DNA of 64,000 nucleotides. Source: Balaenoptera acutorostrata. Lineage: Eukaryota; Chordata; Mammalia; Artiodactyla; Balaenopteridae. This document shows positions 23,771 to 35,182 of the stretch, piece after piece. Numbering within the stretch: position 1 is the first letter of the stretch; each line of letters opens with the position of its first letter. The DNA lies in NCBI RefSeq assembly GCF_949987535.1, contig NC_080073.1, positions 91,427,344-91,491,343 of the forward strand, given 5' to 3'. The notes under the pieces were generated by a model that did no database searches, was not told the DNA's origin, and saw nothing but the letters and a program-made list of their open reading frames with translations. A program made the translations under genes and the position numbers.

Positions 23771-23866
23771 ATGGCAGCAGAGCCTCCTCCCAGCTTCTCC
23801 TACCGCACCACGGGCTCCACCTGTCTGCACCCGCTCAGCGAGCTTCTGGGCATCCCTCTGGACCAG
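23771..23866 (+). CDS. MBOAT1: MBOAT1 first coding exon (lysophospholipid acyltransferase 1, N-terminus)
   Basis: This exon encodes 32 residues, beginning MAAEPPPSFSYRTTGS and ending GIPLDQ, followed directly by a splice donor (cag|gtaacg). I recognise it as the N-terminus of MBOAT1, a multi-pass endoplasmic reticulum membrane-bound O-acyltransferase that re-acylates lysophospholipids, with preference for lysophosphatidylserine and lysophosphatidylethanolamine, in the Lands cycle. The visible part is the short cytosolic leader before the first membrane segment; the catalytic Asn/His residues lie in later exons outside the window. The start codon has a good context (A at -3, G at +4) and lies in a CpG island. 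Human MBOAT1 is recalled to continue after this Gln with VNFVVCQL, which would be the start of exon 2. The family call rests on memory of the protein, not on an alignment. Confidence 0.93.
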
Positions 23867-24660
23867 GTAACGGCGGGCGGGCGGCCCGCGGGAACCCTCC
23901 CCCCGAGCCGGAGCGGGCGTGAAGCCTGCGGGGGGGTCGGGGGGGATGTTATCTACCTCCGTCCCCACCCCCATAGCAGATTTCACTGCTACAAACTAGA
24001 CAGGTGGAATTTTGTTTGTTGGTTTTCGATTGATGTTTTTCTCCTGTAAGTGTGAAAAATATTGGTATACCTTGCACAGAAGGTTCGAATAAACTTTTTT
24101 TGTTTTGTTTGAAGTTTTGGGTTTCCTCGTTTCCTGTAACCCAGGGCTAAAACATTCTGATAAATGACTCAAGTGTTTCTTTCATCAGTGTAGTCAAGTC
24201 TTTATTATTTTTAAGTTAGGTGAACCTACTTAGAAACTGAACCTGAGTGATCTATAAGCAAAAGCCTATAGCTTTTGAATGAGAGACCTGGGTTTTCGGC
24301 AGTGAGGCTTGTGAAATCGGGTTGACAGTTATTTTGTACCACCTGTGATCAACATCGGCTAGGGAGGAGGGACACAGGATGCTGTGGTTTTCCGAGGGCC
24401 TTAGGTTATTCAGTCAGTCTACCCTCGGGGGTCCAGGCTCCCTAGTAGGACAGGTTAGTGGGAGAAGAGAGGCACTGTTGCAGGTATTTGGACTGTCCAG
24501 CAACTGTCTGCTACCATTAAAACTGAAAATGGCAGCAAACAACAGTAATTCCAGGTAAGAAATTTTCCCGAGGGTTGAGGTTATCTTAACCCCTTTTCTT
24601 GTCTCTTTAGGTGCTGCAGGCTAGATAGGCCCTGTATTTAGCAGTGAGTCAATAAGTATA

Positions 24661-24852
24661 CAGTTGACCCGCGAACAACACGGGTTTGAACTGCATGGGC
24701 CCACTTACATGTGTATATTTTTCAATAGAAAATACTACAGTACTGTACCGTCCGAGGTTGCTTGAATCCGCAGCTTCCGAGGAACCACAGATACAAGGGG
24801 CCGACAGTAAATTATAGACAGATTAACCCCTATGTAGTTCAAGGGTCAGCTG
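24661..24852. mobile_element. Tigger-related MITE in MBOAT1 intron 1
   Basis: It starts cagttgacccgcgaacaac and ends gtagttcaagggtcagctg, an inverted repeat. TA flanks are at 24659-24660 and 24853-24854. It is non-autonomous. Confidence 0.85.
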
Positions 24853-24854
24853 TA

Positions 24855-26020
24855 TGTTATTTAAATGGAATTGGGTAAGGCATGCTGGAGGAGGGCCCGC
24901 TAGTGATCTTTTAAAAAATTCTTCTTTCCTTCAAACAAGGGTCTCCCTGCTGCTCTTTCCACTCACATTCCCTCAGCAACGAGGAAGTGAGACCTAGATG
25001 TTTCCCTGATTCAGATGCTGTTTACTGAGCCACCCTCCCACCTGGCTCTCTCTGAGCATCTGATTCAGAACTCCACCTGATCTGACTGTCGGCCATCAGT
25101 TGTAAAACCCAGACGGTCAGGAAATTGGGAGAGGTATCAGCTGCTAACGCCTGTTCTTGTAGTGAGGGTGTAGTGACTGCCAGGGACCTGCAAAGGCAGA
25201 AATAATAGCAAATTCTTCAGCCCTGAAATGAAATATAACTCAGAGCTGAATTTCCTTCAGGGGAGTTTGTTGGTACTTACCCCTCTACTCTCCATCACAA
25301 TTTATTTTAATTGCATTTTCCATTTTCAGCAATTCAGCACAGCTAGAGAGAAGAGGAATCCAGGGAGGTTTTTTTTGTATGGAAAGAGTTAGATTGTTAA
25401 TGAATCCCAGAGATTGGCGACTGAGAGGTGCCTAGGATGATGTTATTAAGTGCTTTGTAACTGCGTCCACCCTCATCCTCCATCTCCTGGATTTCTGGCA
25501 AAGGAATTCTGGTTTTAATTTATAAAAAAGAACAAGAGAGCCTGTGGGATGTTTAAGGCAGGAAGGGAGGGATTTCTGGGATGAACTGAAGGAAAGATGT
25601 GGGCGATAGGCAAGGAAGGAGCACCTGTGATCTCTTAGATCTTAGGAAACCCCACTGCCCTCCAGCAGGGTCAAATCTAAGCGACTCTCGGTGGAAGAAG
25701 CACTTAAAGGGCAATGCCCCAGCTGGCTCATTTCAGGCCGAGGGAGAATCCCAAACCATAAATAATGTGGTTTGAGGCTAAACTGTGGCTTGAGAGTTTG
25801 GAAGCTTGATGTGTTTTTCTCCCTCGTACTTTCAAGGGCTTTTTAGTTGTTAGACTGACTTGGGGGTAATTTGGGCTCTGCCAGAAAACTTCCTTTATGA
25901 CTGCTGGCTGGTATTCTACCCTCCCGGCGCCTCAGTGTCTTCACGTGTAAAATGCGAGACGACAAAAAGACCTACCTTTTGGAGTTGAGACATTTTATAT
26001 AGATATTAAATGCCCTACGG
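24855..26020. other. Intronic sequence with a possible MIR at its end
   Basis: Mostly unique. The part at 25,850-26,020 (ggcgcctcagtgtcttcacgtgtaaaatgcgag) looks like a degraded sense MIR. No exon seen. Confidence 0.4.
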
Positions 26021-26410
26021 TCCTTGTATCAGACAGGGTCCTGGCAGGAAACAGTTCAACTCAATGGATAGCAATGAAGAAACTTTCATGAACTACTTAG
26101 AGAGGTGTGGGTGGCATTAAGGGAACCAATAAAGGATGTTCAGGTACCAAGACCTGGGCAAGGGAAAGGGGAGAAAGTCCTGTTGCCAGGATACAGGGGG
26201 GAAGCAGAGAGAGAACCGCAGCCCTTCTGCTCCCCATCCCCTGGCCCTTCCATCTCTTGCAGTGGCCCCCAGTGGGTGGCTGGCCTGGGGCACCTGGGCG
26301 ATGTGGTCTGCAGGGTCTCCCCCTGGGGCACAAAATTGGGAAGAGAAAAGTGGAGCCAGGTCTGGAGGACAGTCCTAGGATAAGAGCCCAGTCCTTGATA
26401 CATGTTTGCT
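26021..26410. repeat. Probable ancient repeat, family unresolved
   Basis: The start (tatcagacagggtcctggcaggaaacag) and the middle (ggtgtgggtggcattaagggaaccaa) resemble a widely dispersed mammalian repeat that I cannot name. It is GC-rich, which creates several spurious open frames on both strands. Confidence 0.35.
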
Positions 26411-26687
26411 CCTGGCCCATTAAAGAGTGACTTTTTATTGGCCTGCGATTTGCTAACAATGATAAAACATATACCTCAAGTTGCCCAAGTGGTTCTTCAT
26501 ATGCCACTTAAAGATAGTGAATCCTTTTCTTAACGTCTTAACATTTCACACGTATATTTGTAATTTCTGTATTGATTGCACTTGTGAGAATGTCTTTGGC
26601 TTCTGGGTCTCCCTGTGTCAAGTTGTTTATTATTTGCAAAACCTGAAATATCTGTTGAGCATTCTACCATGTGAGTGAAGAACTCTT

Positions 26688-27383
26688 TTTTTTTATTGGA
26701 GTATAGTTGATTTAAATGTTATGTTAATTTCAGGTGTACAGCAAAGTGAATCAGTTATACATATACATATATCTACTCTTTCTTAGACTATTTTCCCATA
26801 TAAGTTATTACAGAGTATTGAGTGGAGTTCCCTGTGCTGTACAGTAGGTCCTTATTAGTTATCTATTTTATAAATAGTAGTGTGTATATGTCAGTCCCAA
26901 TCTCCCAATTTATCCCTCCCCCAACCCTTTCCCCCTGGTAATCATGTTTGTTTTCTATATCTGTGACTCTGTCTTGTAAATAAGTTCATTTGTACCATTT
27001 TTTTTAGATTCCACATATAAGCGATATCATATGATATTTGTCTTTGTCTGACTTACTTCACTCAGTATGACAATCTCTAGGTCTATTCATGTTGCTGCAG
27101 ATGGCATTATTTCATTTTTTTTTTTATGGCTGAGTAACATTCCATTGTATACATGTACCACCTCTTCTTTATCCATTCGTCTGTCGATGGACATTTAGGT
27201 TGCTTCCATGTCCTGGCTATTGTAAATAGTGCTGCAATGGACATTGGGGTTGCATGTATCTTTTCAAATTATGGTTTTCTCTGGATATATACTCAGGAGT
27301 GGTATTACTGGATCATATATATGGTAGCTCTATTTTTAGTTTTTTAAGGAACCTCCATACTATTCTCCATAGTGGCTGTCTTT
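26688..27383 (-). mobile_element. 5'-truncated L1 3' end
   Basis: T-run, then tattggagtatagttgattta, the ttccctgtgctgtacagtaggtcc region, ggtctattcatgttgctgca, and the ORF2 end through ggaacctccatactattctccatagtggctg, where it stops abruptly. Confidence 0.9.
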
Positions 27384-27727
27384 AATTATTTTTCATCTGA
27401 TTCTTCCATTTATCTGTTCTGTTAGCTTATGGGGGGAGCCTGTGTGCAATTGTGACTATACTCAGGAAAAGTCTATGGTTTTAGTTTCCAGGGACTTTTA
27501 CTAGCCTAGCCTCCTCCTAAAGATGTTAAAAGCAAAATCATCTTATTTAATTAGAGACTAGAGCACAGCAGTTCAGATCCAGAGTATAGGAAATGGATGA
27601 CTTAGGGGCCTTCACAGGTGCCTCACAGATGAGTTTGTTGAAAACTGCGTTTCTAGAATGAGTTTCTTTCGAGCAGATGTGGAGCTCGGGCAAAGAACTG
27701 AGGATGACTATTTTGTTTGATTTTTTT

Positions 27728-28041
27728 TTTTTTTTTTAAATAAATTTATTTATTTATTTATTTATTTATTTATTTTTGGCTGTGTTGGGTCTTCGTTTCT
27801 GTGCAAGGGCTTTCTCTAGTTGCGGCGAGCGGGGGCCACTCTTCATTGCGGTGCGCGGGCCTCTCACTATCGCGGCCTCTCTTGTTGCGGAGCACAGGCT
27901 CCAGACGCGCAGGCTCAGTAGTTGTGGCTCACGGGCCTAGTTGCTCCGCGGCATGTGGGATCTTCCCAGACCAGGGCTCAGAACCCGTGTCCTCTAGCAT
28001 TGGCAGGCAGATTCTCAACTACTGCGCCACCAGGGAAGCCC
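27728..28041 (-). mobile_element. CHR-type SINE
   Basis: T-run, ATTT tail, SINE body and reversed head. A 20-bp perfect duplication starting ctattttgtttga lies at 27708-27727 and 28042-28061. Confidence 0.93.
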
Positions 28042-28061
28042 CTATTTTGTTTGATTTTTTT

Positions 28062-29770
28062 GTTTAAATCATCTGCTCATGCCCTCTCCACTCTGTTTTG
28101 GTTGTGAGGTATGGCATGATCTCTCTTTAAACTATCCTAGCCTTTGAAGTTTGCAAAATTGACTCAGCTACCAGGATAGACGCGGTAATACTGACATTCC
28201 TAATTTGTGTGGTACACGGTCATATCCTAGGAGCTGTGCAAGAGGAGAAATTCCTGGCTTTAAGGAATTTGCAATTTGGTGGTGGGGAATGCTGAGTGCC
28301 AAGGCTATTTTTACCAACTGGAATCCGCCAAATTTGTTTTTATTTGCATAAACTATCAATTCAGTATGAAATTAGGATTCTTTGTCTGGATTTCAATTCC
28401 ACCAACCCCACCCCCCCCACCCCCGCCCAGTTTAGCATCAGCAGAAAAAGGGGCAAAGGAAAAGTAGACAAGGAGATAAGAATCCAGGAAATGGTTTTTG
28501 AGATTAAAGCAGTCCAGGTTTAGGCCTATTTATGTAAGCTTGTGTTACAGTTTAAAAGGCATGATCAGTGAAGACCAGCTCTGAAGGCCTGACCCTCTCG
28601 ACTCATGGTGATATCAGCAGTGGGTTTTGGTGATTCCACCGGGGCCTCTGACCACAGTTTCTATACCTGCCTGGAGCTTTCAGTCACCTGGTTGGTTCTT
28701 TTGCCTGTTCGTGGAAAGCCCAACCCTCAATTTTCTCTTCTTATCTAAGTCTTGCCCTTGGTTAAAAGCTCAGCTCACATTCCACAGTCATTATTAAATC
28801 AATTAAATATTTATTTAACACTAGTAGTGCCAGGGACTTGGTCAGGTCTCAGAAATAAAGGGATTTAAAAAAAAAATCTAGGTTTCTATCCTTGAAGAGT
28901 TTATATGCCCATAGAGGAGACAAAAGACCTATAGAAGTGCTATGTCCTCACAGACCTATGTAGGTACTAATAGAGGTTTGTAGGTGGTACCTTAGTGGAA
29001 CAGAGAAGGGAAAGCCACAGGACACCTTGGACTCTTGTGGAATTTACTGTTTACCTTTGACACGGTTTATATTTGACACTTGACACAAAATGTTACCTTA
29101 TTTTGTTAGGTATCCTGCCTGGTTTATAATACTGAGTTTCAAAGTAATTTAAAATCTCCTTGAAGTCTAGGTTTTATCTATCCTGGTATTCCAAGCAAGT
29201 AGTAGCGTGCTCAACAAATGCTTATCATTAGTAGCAGTATATGCCAATGCTAATGATATACATGATCAGACTTTGGTATAGAATCTTGTTTTTAAAGTGG
29301 AGAGAGATGGATCTTTGTGGGAGAGGTGGGGAGGGCCCTCTACCGAACATTCCCCCTGTTGGTGCTGCCTCCAGGCTGTACTCTTGGGTTTCTGACTTGA
29401 ACAATCTACTCTCCACCCTGGGGCTTTCCAGCTGACCCCAGCTCAGGATGCATATGGCAGGTCACAGAATGTCCGTCCTGCAGAGATCCAGTTCATTAAT
29501 TTTTTTGGCCTCAGTAGTTCCTACAAGGCTAGGTCTCCTCTCCCCACTTAATTTCCCTTTCATTGTCTGATAGTGAAATCATTGGCTTATGGGAGGAACA
29601 TCATTTGGTTAGACTACAAACAGCAAATACTGAGTTTCTGCCGTGTTCCAGGAATTCCTGGGACTGGGTGAGGCTGCTACCATTCAAACATGAATAAAAT
29701 AGGGTCCATCCTCGAAAAACTCATTGTTGGGTGGGGTGGGGACACAGAAGTCAAGAAGTGTTGCTCCTGT
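28062..29770. other. Intronic sequence, mostly unique
   Basis: Contains a C-rich tract near 28,404-28,431 and possible very old repeat remnants near 28,790-28,960 and 29,620-29,750 (caggtctcagaaataaaggg-like and tgccgtgttccaggaattcc-like phrases). No exon seen. Confidence 0.4.
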
Positions 29771-29932
29771 GTGGTGTGGTGCCTGGGCCAGCAGCATCAG
29801 CCTTGAAACTTGTTAGAAATGTTATTCTCCGCCTGACACCCTATCTGCTGCTCTGGGGGCAGACCCAGCCAGCGGAGGATTTAATGAGCCCTCTAGGTGG
29901 CGCTGGGATGCCCAAAAGTTTGAGAACCACTG
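29771..29932 (-). mobile_element. MER5A-like hAT-Charlie element
   Basis: Recognisable parts are ccagcagcatcagcc, acttgttagaaatg, the internal ccctctaggtggcgctgg region and the end aagtttgagaaccactg, the typical MER5-type terminal repeat. Diverged and non-autonomous. Confidence 0.7.
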
Positions 29933-29976
29933 CTGTATACAGATAATTGGGATACAAATTAATTAAGCGCAGTGGA

Positions 29977-30016
29977 AGCGGGGTGGGTGGGGGGGAGGGG
30001 GAGGGGGGAGGGGGAG
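29977..30016 (+). repeat. G-rich low-complexity tract
   Basis: Several runs of three or more G separated by single A or T (gggtgggtgggggggaggggg and on). It could form a G-quadruplex on the + strand. Confidence 0.85.
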
Positions 30017-30296
30017 ATGTGGTTGTCAGAGAGCATCTCACAGGTGGGGAGGACCACGAATCGGGTCTTGAAGGCCAAAGAGGTATTTGTCAGGCAAAGT
30101 GGGTAGAAAGAACAGCACGTACAGAGGTGGGGAGGTGTGAAACTGTGCACTTCGTTCAAGGAACTGAGTCCACTGAAGTGGCTGGTGAGGCTGGTGAAGA
30201 CGTTGGGACTCTAGGTTGGGGAGGGAGGCCGGGGTCACATCATGAGGAAGCTGGGAGGCTCTGGTGAGATGTTTGTACTTCGTCCTGCAGACCGGG

Positions 30297-30630
30297 GGGA
30301 AGCAAACTATGTCTATAAAGGGCCAGACAGTAAATATTTTCGGCTTTGCAGCCAGTACAGCCTTTGTTGCGACGACTCAACTGTGCCGTTGTGCTGTGAG
30401 GGCAGCCATAGACAATATGTAAATCGTTGGGCCTGGCTGTGTTCTCACGAAACTTTATTTATGGACTGAAATTTGAATTTTATGTAATTTGCACATGTTG
30501 TGAAATTTTCTTCTTTTGATTTTTTTCCCAACCCTTTAAAGATGTAAAAACACGTAGTTAACATGCAGGCCACACAAAACAGGCAGGGGCTGGATTTGGC
30601 CTGAGGACTGGAGTTTGAGACCCCTGTTGT
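30297..30630 (-). mobile_element. Non-autonomous hAT-type DNA transposon
   Basis: Phrases: aaagggccagacagtaaatattttcggctttgcagcc, aactgtgccgttgtgctgtgag, gcagccatagacaatatgtaaa, ctggatttggcctgaggact and a terminal gtttgagacccctg. They match a recalled dispersed hAT-Charlie-type family whose ends read caggggtcggcaaact. The exact subfamily name is uncertain. An insertion-like AT-rich stretch lies in the middle (30,470-30,570). Confidence 0.65.
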
Positions 30631-31346
30631 AGACTGATTTTCCTCACATTTGGTGGATGGACCATCATCAGTGTCTATTGCCAAATATGCTTCTGGGATT
30701 TGACTCAGACCTAGTGAATCCGAATACATATCCGAGTGACAGAGCTGCCCGGGTGATTCTTGTGCTACCTGAAGTTTAGCGGCATTACTACCATCAAAGG
30801 GAAGGCATTGAAGGGTTTAAGATGTGAACGGATTTTCATTTCGTGAAGTGGGGCAGGAGGTCATGGCTGAAGGATGCAGGGATGGAGGTGGACCGGGGGC
30901 TTTTGACAGTGAGTGGGTGTTTAGAGTAGTCTTTATGGGGGAGCAGAGAAGGAGCAGCCTGGGGTCAATTTAATGGGTTGCTGAGTATAATCAACGCCCT
31001 GAAAATCAAAAATTTCAGGATTTGTGCCAATATGTGGTTTTTGTCTTTCAGCAGCTCCTTCTAGGAGCGAAAGTAAAATAGCTGGACGTGTGCAGGGAAG
31101 GTTGTTGGAACGTTAAGAAGTAAGGGTGTTGAAAGATGCTGACAAGTAGTTGGAGGTGATGGCAGTGGAAAGGGAAGCATTTGGAGATTGGAGGGACTTT
31201 GAGGAGCAGGTGCAGGGGAAGTGAGAGAGCCGGGGGCCGGGATATTTAAGTTGAAGATTCCTAGTGAAGCTTTCCTGGGCAAGGATGAAAGTCAAGGTGT
31301 GGACATGGGAGAAGGGGTGAAAGTCGATTCAGTTTAGCAAGCCGAG
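30631..31346. other. Intronic sequence with old repeat-like G-rich text
   Basis: The part near 30,800-31,320 is purine-rich, in the style of a dispersed ancient mammalian repeat that I cannot name. No coding sequence supported. Confidence 0.35.
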
Positions 31347-31360
31347 GAACTGGGGGATTT

Positions 31361-31661
31361 TTTTTTTTTTAATTTATTTATTTATTTATTTATTTTTGGC
31401 TGTGTTGGGTCTTCGTTTCTGTGCGAGGGGCTTTCTCTCGTTGCGGCGAGCGGGGGCGACTCTTCATCGCGGTGCGCGGGCCTCTCACTGTCGCGGCCTC
31501 TCTTGTTGCGGAGCACAGGCTCCAGACGCGCAGGCTCAGTAATTGTGGCTCACGGGCCCAATCGCTCCGCGGCATGTGGGATCTTCCCAGACCAGGGCTC
31601 GAACCCGTGTCCCCTGCACTGGCAGGCAGACTCTCAACCACTGCGCCACCAGGGAAGCCCA
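31361..31661 (-). mobile_element. CHR-type SINE
   Basis: T-run, ATTT tail, CpG-rich body and reversed head. The 14-bp duplication gaactgggggattt lies at 31347-31360 and 31662-31675. The body keeps many CpGs, which suggests a fairly young insertion. Confidence 0.93.
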
Positions 31662-32100
31662 GAACTGGGGGATTTGATTGATCGTCCTCCTAAACATTGA
31701 AGCTGCCCAGGTGACTGGGGATGTGAGGTGGAGAGAAAGACTCTGTGGTACCTAGACTCTCCAGGAAGGTGGAGGTAGACTGGTAGATCCTGACAATGAA
31801 GAAGGACCAGAGAGGGTATGACAGGCTCTGCTATCAGGCACTCAGCCAGCCGCTCTCCAGGCCGCATCTCATTTAATGTTAGGACCCTGAGTGGGGTCTG
31901 GAGGGAGGTACTTCCTGGCTGGAAGGATGGTGCCTCTCAAAGGGCGTTGGAAGAGCTCTCTTAGCCCCTTTATCAAAGGAGGCAGCAGCTGAGCCTGATG
32001 AGCGGGGGCCAGCCTGCCCTGTTCTTTCAGTCCCACCACCCCGTTCCCTCCAACCGACACCATCCTAGGGCCCAGTTCACACTTGGCGCTACTTAAACAC

Positions 32101-32106
32101 TTTATT
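32101..32106 (-). promoter_or_regulatory. Candidate minus-strand polyadenylation signal in MBOAT1 intron 1
   Basis: On the minus strand the sequence reads tattcaataaagtgtttaag, a canonical AATAAA hexamer, followed within 30-60 bases by GT-rich text (gtgtgaactggg, ggtgtcggttgg). The 170 bases before it are AU-rich, like a 3' UTR. There is no A-run after it, which argues against a processed pseudogene. A transcript is not demonstrated. Confidence 0.3.
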
Positions 32107-32236
32107 GAATAAATACAATACCAAACAAAATGCATTCAAATGCTTTCTAAAGAAGTCAATTTTAAAGGTCTTTCTATTCAGGTTAATGACAAACACAGTA
32201 AAGGCGGATACGCTACTTTCACATAATTGGCTGATT

Positions 32237-32870
32237 TTATACAGCACTTATATCTTTTAGTCTACAAGTATATTCTAAAATGACAGAAGGATGGTGGAAG
32301 AAAAATGGTCCAAAGCAGCAATGGGGGAATCTGGAAAAGCAGTGACTTTCTTCTCTCTCCTTGCCAGTTTGTGGTGGTAAAATGGGAAAGCAAACGCCTG
32401 GGGGCGGACAGTTCTCCCGCAAGGCTAAGAGCGGAGGGAGAGAGCTGGGAAGACACTGAGGCTTCCGAAGCAGAGCAGAGGGAGGGCTTTGAGGAGGACC
32501 TCGGCAGTGGGAGGGAGGTCGGTGGTGGGAAGATAAGTCGTGGAGGAGGAGGAGGAAGTCGGGAGCCCATGACTGCAAGCCTGCGTGCTGGGCAGGAGGC
32601 TCAGGGATGAGCGGCAGGGTGGGTGCTTGGCAGGTAGAGGTGTCCCCTGGAGGCCCAGAGTCCTGGTAAGGCCGCGGCCAGCGACTGACCCTGAGCCTTG
32701 TGGTCCTTCCTGGAGCTGCACACAAATAGGGTGGGCAGCCTGGGAGCTGGGCAGGGGCACAGGCAGGGCTCGAACCCAGGACTGCCTCTGCAGACTTTGC
32801 TCTAGTCACTGCCCTGCATCCCAGCCACTGCTTCCCTGGGCGCTGTACCATCAGCGCAGCGGATGAGTTC
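32237..32870 (-). other. GC-rich, low-complexity intronic stretch
   Basis: Minus-strand frames of 204 and 111 codons are Pro/Ser/Leu-rich without a recognisable domain. Overlapping frames are also open on the + strand, so composition explains them. The part at 32,755-32,830 (gcagggctcgaacccaggactgcctctgcag) looks like an antisense MIR remnant. Confidence 0.4.
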
Positions 32871-33203
32871 TTTCCTGTGCCTCAGATCCACTGCGTCTTT
32901 CACACCTTCCAGCTTCTGCTCACACTTTTCCCTCTCCCTGGCATTAGTCCTCATCCTCATTTCCTTTTTCATCCCCTCCTGTCTGCTCTCTGTAACCCTG
33001 GCCTTGCTCTCTCCTCTCCCCTTATAGATCATCCCCCCCGCCTCCCCCAGGGCCAAATGGATCCGATTTTACTTTCTTTGTTTCTCCATAGCACTCTCTC
33101 CATACTGTATGTGCTTCTTTTTTTGGTGGGAGGGATTATGTTTATTGACTTTGTATATGCATATCTACTTGTCTGCATATTGGTTATGTGTGTGTTTCTG
33201 TCT

Positions 33204-33640
33204 TTTTTTAAAAATTGAAATATATAGTTGATTTACAATGCTAGTTTCAGCTGTAGAATGAAGTGATTCAGTTATATGTGTATTTTTCAGATTCTATTCC
33301 ATTGTAGCTTATTACAATATATTGAATATACAGTACATATATTCCCTGTGCTATACAGTACATCCTTGTTGCTTACCTATTTTATGTAGAGTAGTTTGTA
33401 TCTGTTAATCCCATACTTGTAATTCATCCCTCCCCCCTCCCTTTCCCCATTGGTAACCATGAATTTGTTTTCTATGTCTGTGAGTCTGTTTCTGTTTTGT
33501 ATATAAATGCGTTGGTATTATTTTTTAGGTTCCATATATAAGTGATATCATGTAATATTTGTCTTTGTCTGACTTACTTCACTCAGTAGGATATACGCTA
33601 GGTCCATCCATGTTGCTGCAAATGGCAATATTTCATTCTC
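33204..33640 (-). mobile_element. 5'-truncated L1 3' end
   Basis: aaattgaaatatatagttgatttacaatg, then ttccctgtgctatacagtacatcc, cattggtaaccatgaa and ggtccatccatgttgctgcaaatgg. It stops near ttctcttttccc. Confidence 0.88.
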
Positions 33641-35050
33641 TTTTCCCACATGGTACCTCTTACTTTATGTCTCAGATATTTGTCGTCTTTCTGCCCTGCC
33701 TGATTCTGAGAGGCTTCTCTCTGTAGTTGCTTATGGAGCACCGGATGCCAAATATTGGGCTAGAAGGGGGATACAGAGGTTAATTAGGCTCTCTGCCTTC
33801 TAGGAGACAAACCAGTACGCACTTGGTAAATTACTTTATTACGTGTAAACTCTTGTAAAGCAATGTGCTCAATGCTCCAGAAAATGTGCACGCACGGGCC
33901 TCAGCACTCCTGGGCCTGTCCTGGGGAAGGTGAGGGGAGCTTCCTGGGAGCTGCTGCTTTAGAAGGAGAAGGGGAAAGTGCAGGGGTGAGGCCTGGTAGG
34001 ACAGGCAGAATATGCCAGGAAGAGGAAGCTGTTTGAGCAGAGGTACTGAGGCCGAGAAAAGATGACCTTTCTTCTTGGGCAGTGAGCGAGGCTAGATCTT
34101 AGTCATCTTGGTATGCTTATTAGTACAAAGGAAGAACTAAATAAACTTGGTTCCATTGAAGTGGAATTTTATTTACATAATTTGCACTGGAATGAATGAC
34201 TAAGTGATGATAAAATTAGGAGCCAGTTCTTTTTACCAACTGGTTAGGCCTGTTTATTATTTGGACCCTACACTTCAGATTGAATAGGCCTAATTTCTGA
34301 TTTGAGAGTTAATTAATGGCCCAATTACTGATAGTTAAATGTGAATCTTGGGTTGTTTAAATATAAAATTCTCCATTCCCGTTTTCATTATGTGGAGTTG
34401 ATAGATGCATTACTTACCATTATAAAGGCAGATATTAATATCATTTTTTTGGACCAGTTGTCTCAAGTGTGCGTGAACAACACGTACAAATTTCCTTTTG
34501 CAGTTTGCAGTCAAGTCACTTATATATAAAAAGTGCTGTATACCCAAGTACTCCCAAGTGTTTTTGAAGCATGGCCTCTGAATTACATTTATAAAGAAAA
34601 ATTTCATGGAAAGATTATATCTAAGGAGATACAATCTGGAACTATCTTTTTGGAGCAGCAACTTGTAAAAAGAATTCAGTTTGTGTAATTTAATAACAGT
34701 ATTTGGTTGTATGCTTTTCAGAAGCTTTCTATTTTAAGTAAGTCAACCCTTTCAGTAAACAAGACAGAGGGAAAACTTGCTGCAGTCTTGTTAATGACAA
34801 TTTCTAGTAGTTTTGCCAGGATAGCCAAAGGATAGAGAATAATCAGAGGGAAAAGTAACTTCAAGTAGTTTATACGGGTTAAAAGTGTGCTTTATTAAAA
34901 GCCCACTATCCCATAGAGCTTAGAAACGTGATCATCTGCCACAAGATGAACTCATTAACCCATTTTAGTTAGCCAAAAAATATGCACTCGGTTAATCATT
35001 TACCAACTTCCTTATAATAGTGGGGCTCTGCCTATAACTTTGTTATCAGT
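33641..35050. other. Intronic sequence
   Basis: No exon. The part at 33,730-34,090 has phrases of an old dispersed repeat (agcaccggatgccaaatattggg, gaagctgtttgagcagaggta). The rest is AT-rich and unique. Confidence 0.4.
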
Positions 35051-35077
35051 GGTTAATCTTTTTTTTTTTTTTTTTTT

Positions 35078-35125
35078 AAATATGGAACGCTTCACGAATT
35101 TGCATGTCATCCATGCGCAGGGGCC

Positions 35126-35176
<51 letters not shown>

Positions 35177-35182
35177 GAGCAC
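35078..35182 (-). pseudogene. RNU6 (pseudogene): U6 snRNA retropseudogene
   Basis: On the minus strand it reads gtgctcgcttcggcagcaca through cgtgaagcgttccatattt, the whole U6 snRNA. I see two changes from the recalled mammalian U6: cgcaagg is cgcatgg, and acacgc is acatgc. It is followed on the minus strand by an A-run. A perfect 14-bp duplication, ggttaatctttttt, lies at 35051-35064 and 35183-35196. I see no TATA box at about -25 or proximal element before it and no TTTT terminator at its end. It is therefore an L1-mobilised copy and not an active gene. Functional U6 pairs with U4 and U2 in the spliceosome. Confidence 0.93.

Larger units (their letters stand above)
23150..23940 (+). promoter_or_regulatory. 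MBOAT1: CpG island over the MBOAT1 promoter and exon 1
   Basis: This stretch is strongly GC-rich with many CpG dinucleotides, in sharp contrast with the AT-rich flanks. It covers the CCAAT box, GC boxes, putative 5' UTR, start codon and splice donor. I see no TATA box at a fitting distance, so a dispersed CpG-type promoter is likely. Long open frames here on both strands (for example 23219-23986 minus and 23253-23870 plus) are by-products of GC richness and not coding. Confidence 0.9.

Noticed and set aside
23219..23986. Long open frames on both strands of the CpG island (up to 255 codons)
   Set aside because: GC-rich sequence lacks stop codons in several frames at once. The peptides are Pro/Arg/Gly/Ala-rich with no domain. 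Only the 32-codon MBOAT1 exon is supported.
26097..26507. Overlapping 80-136 codon frames in the intron
   Set aside because: They lie in a GC-rich probable ancient repeat, open on both strands, with no domain.
32237..32851. 204-codon minus-strand frame
   Set aside because: Pro/Ser/Leu-rich composition, overlapped by other open frames on both strands. No recognised domain. Kept only as context for the polyadenylation-like signal.
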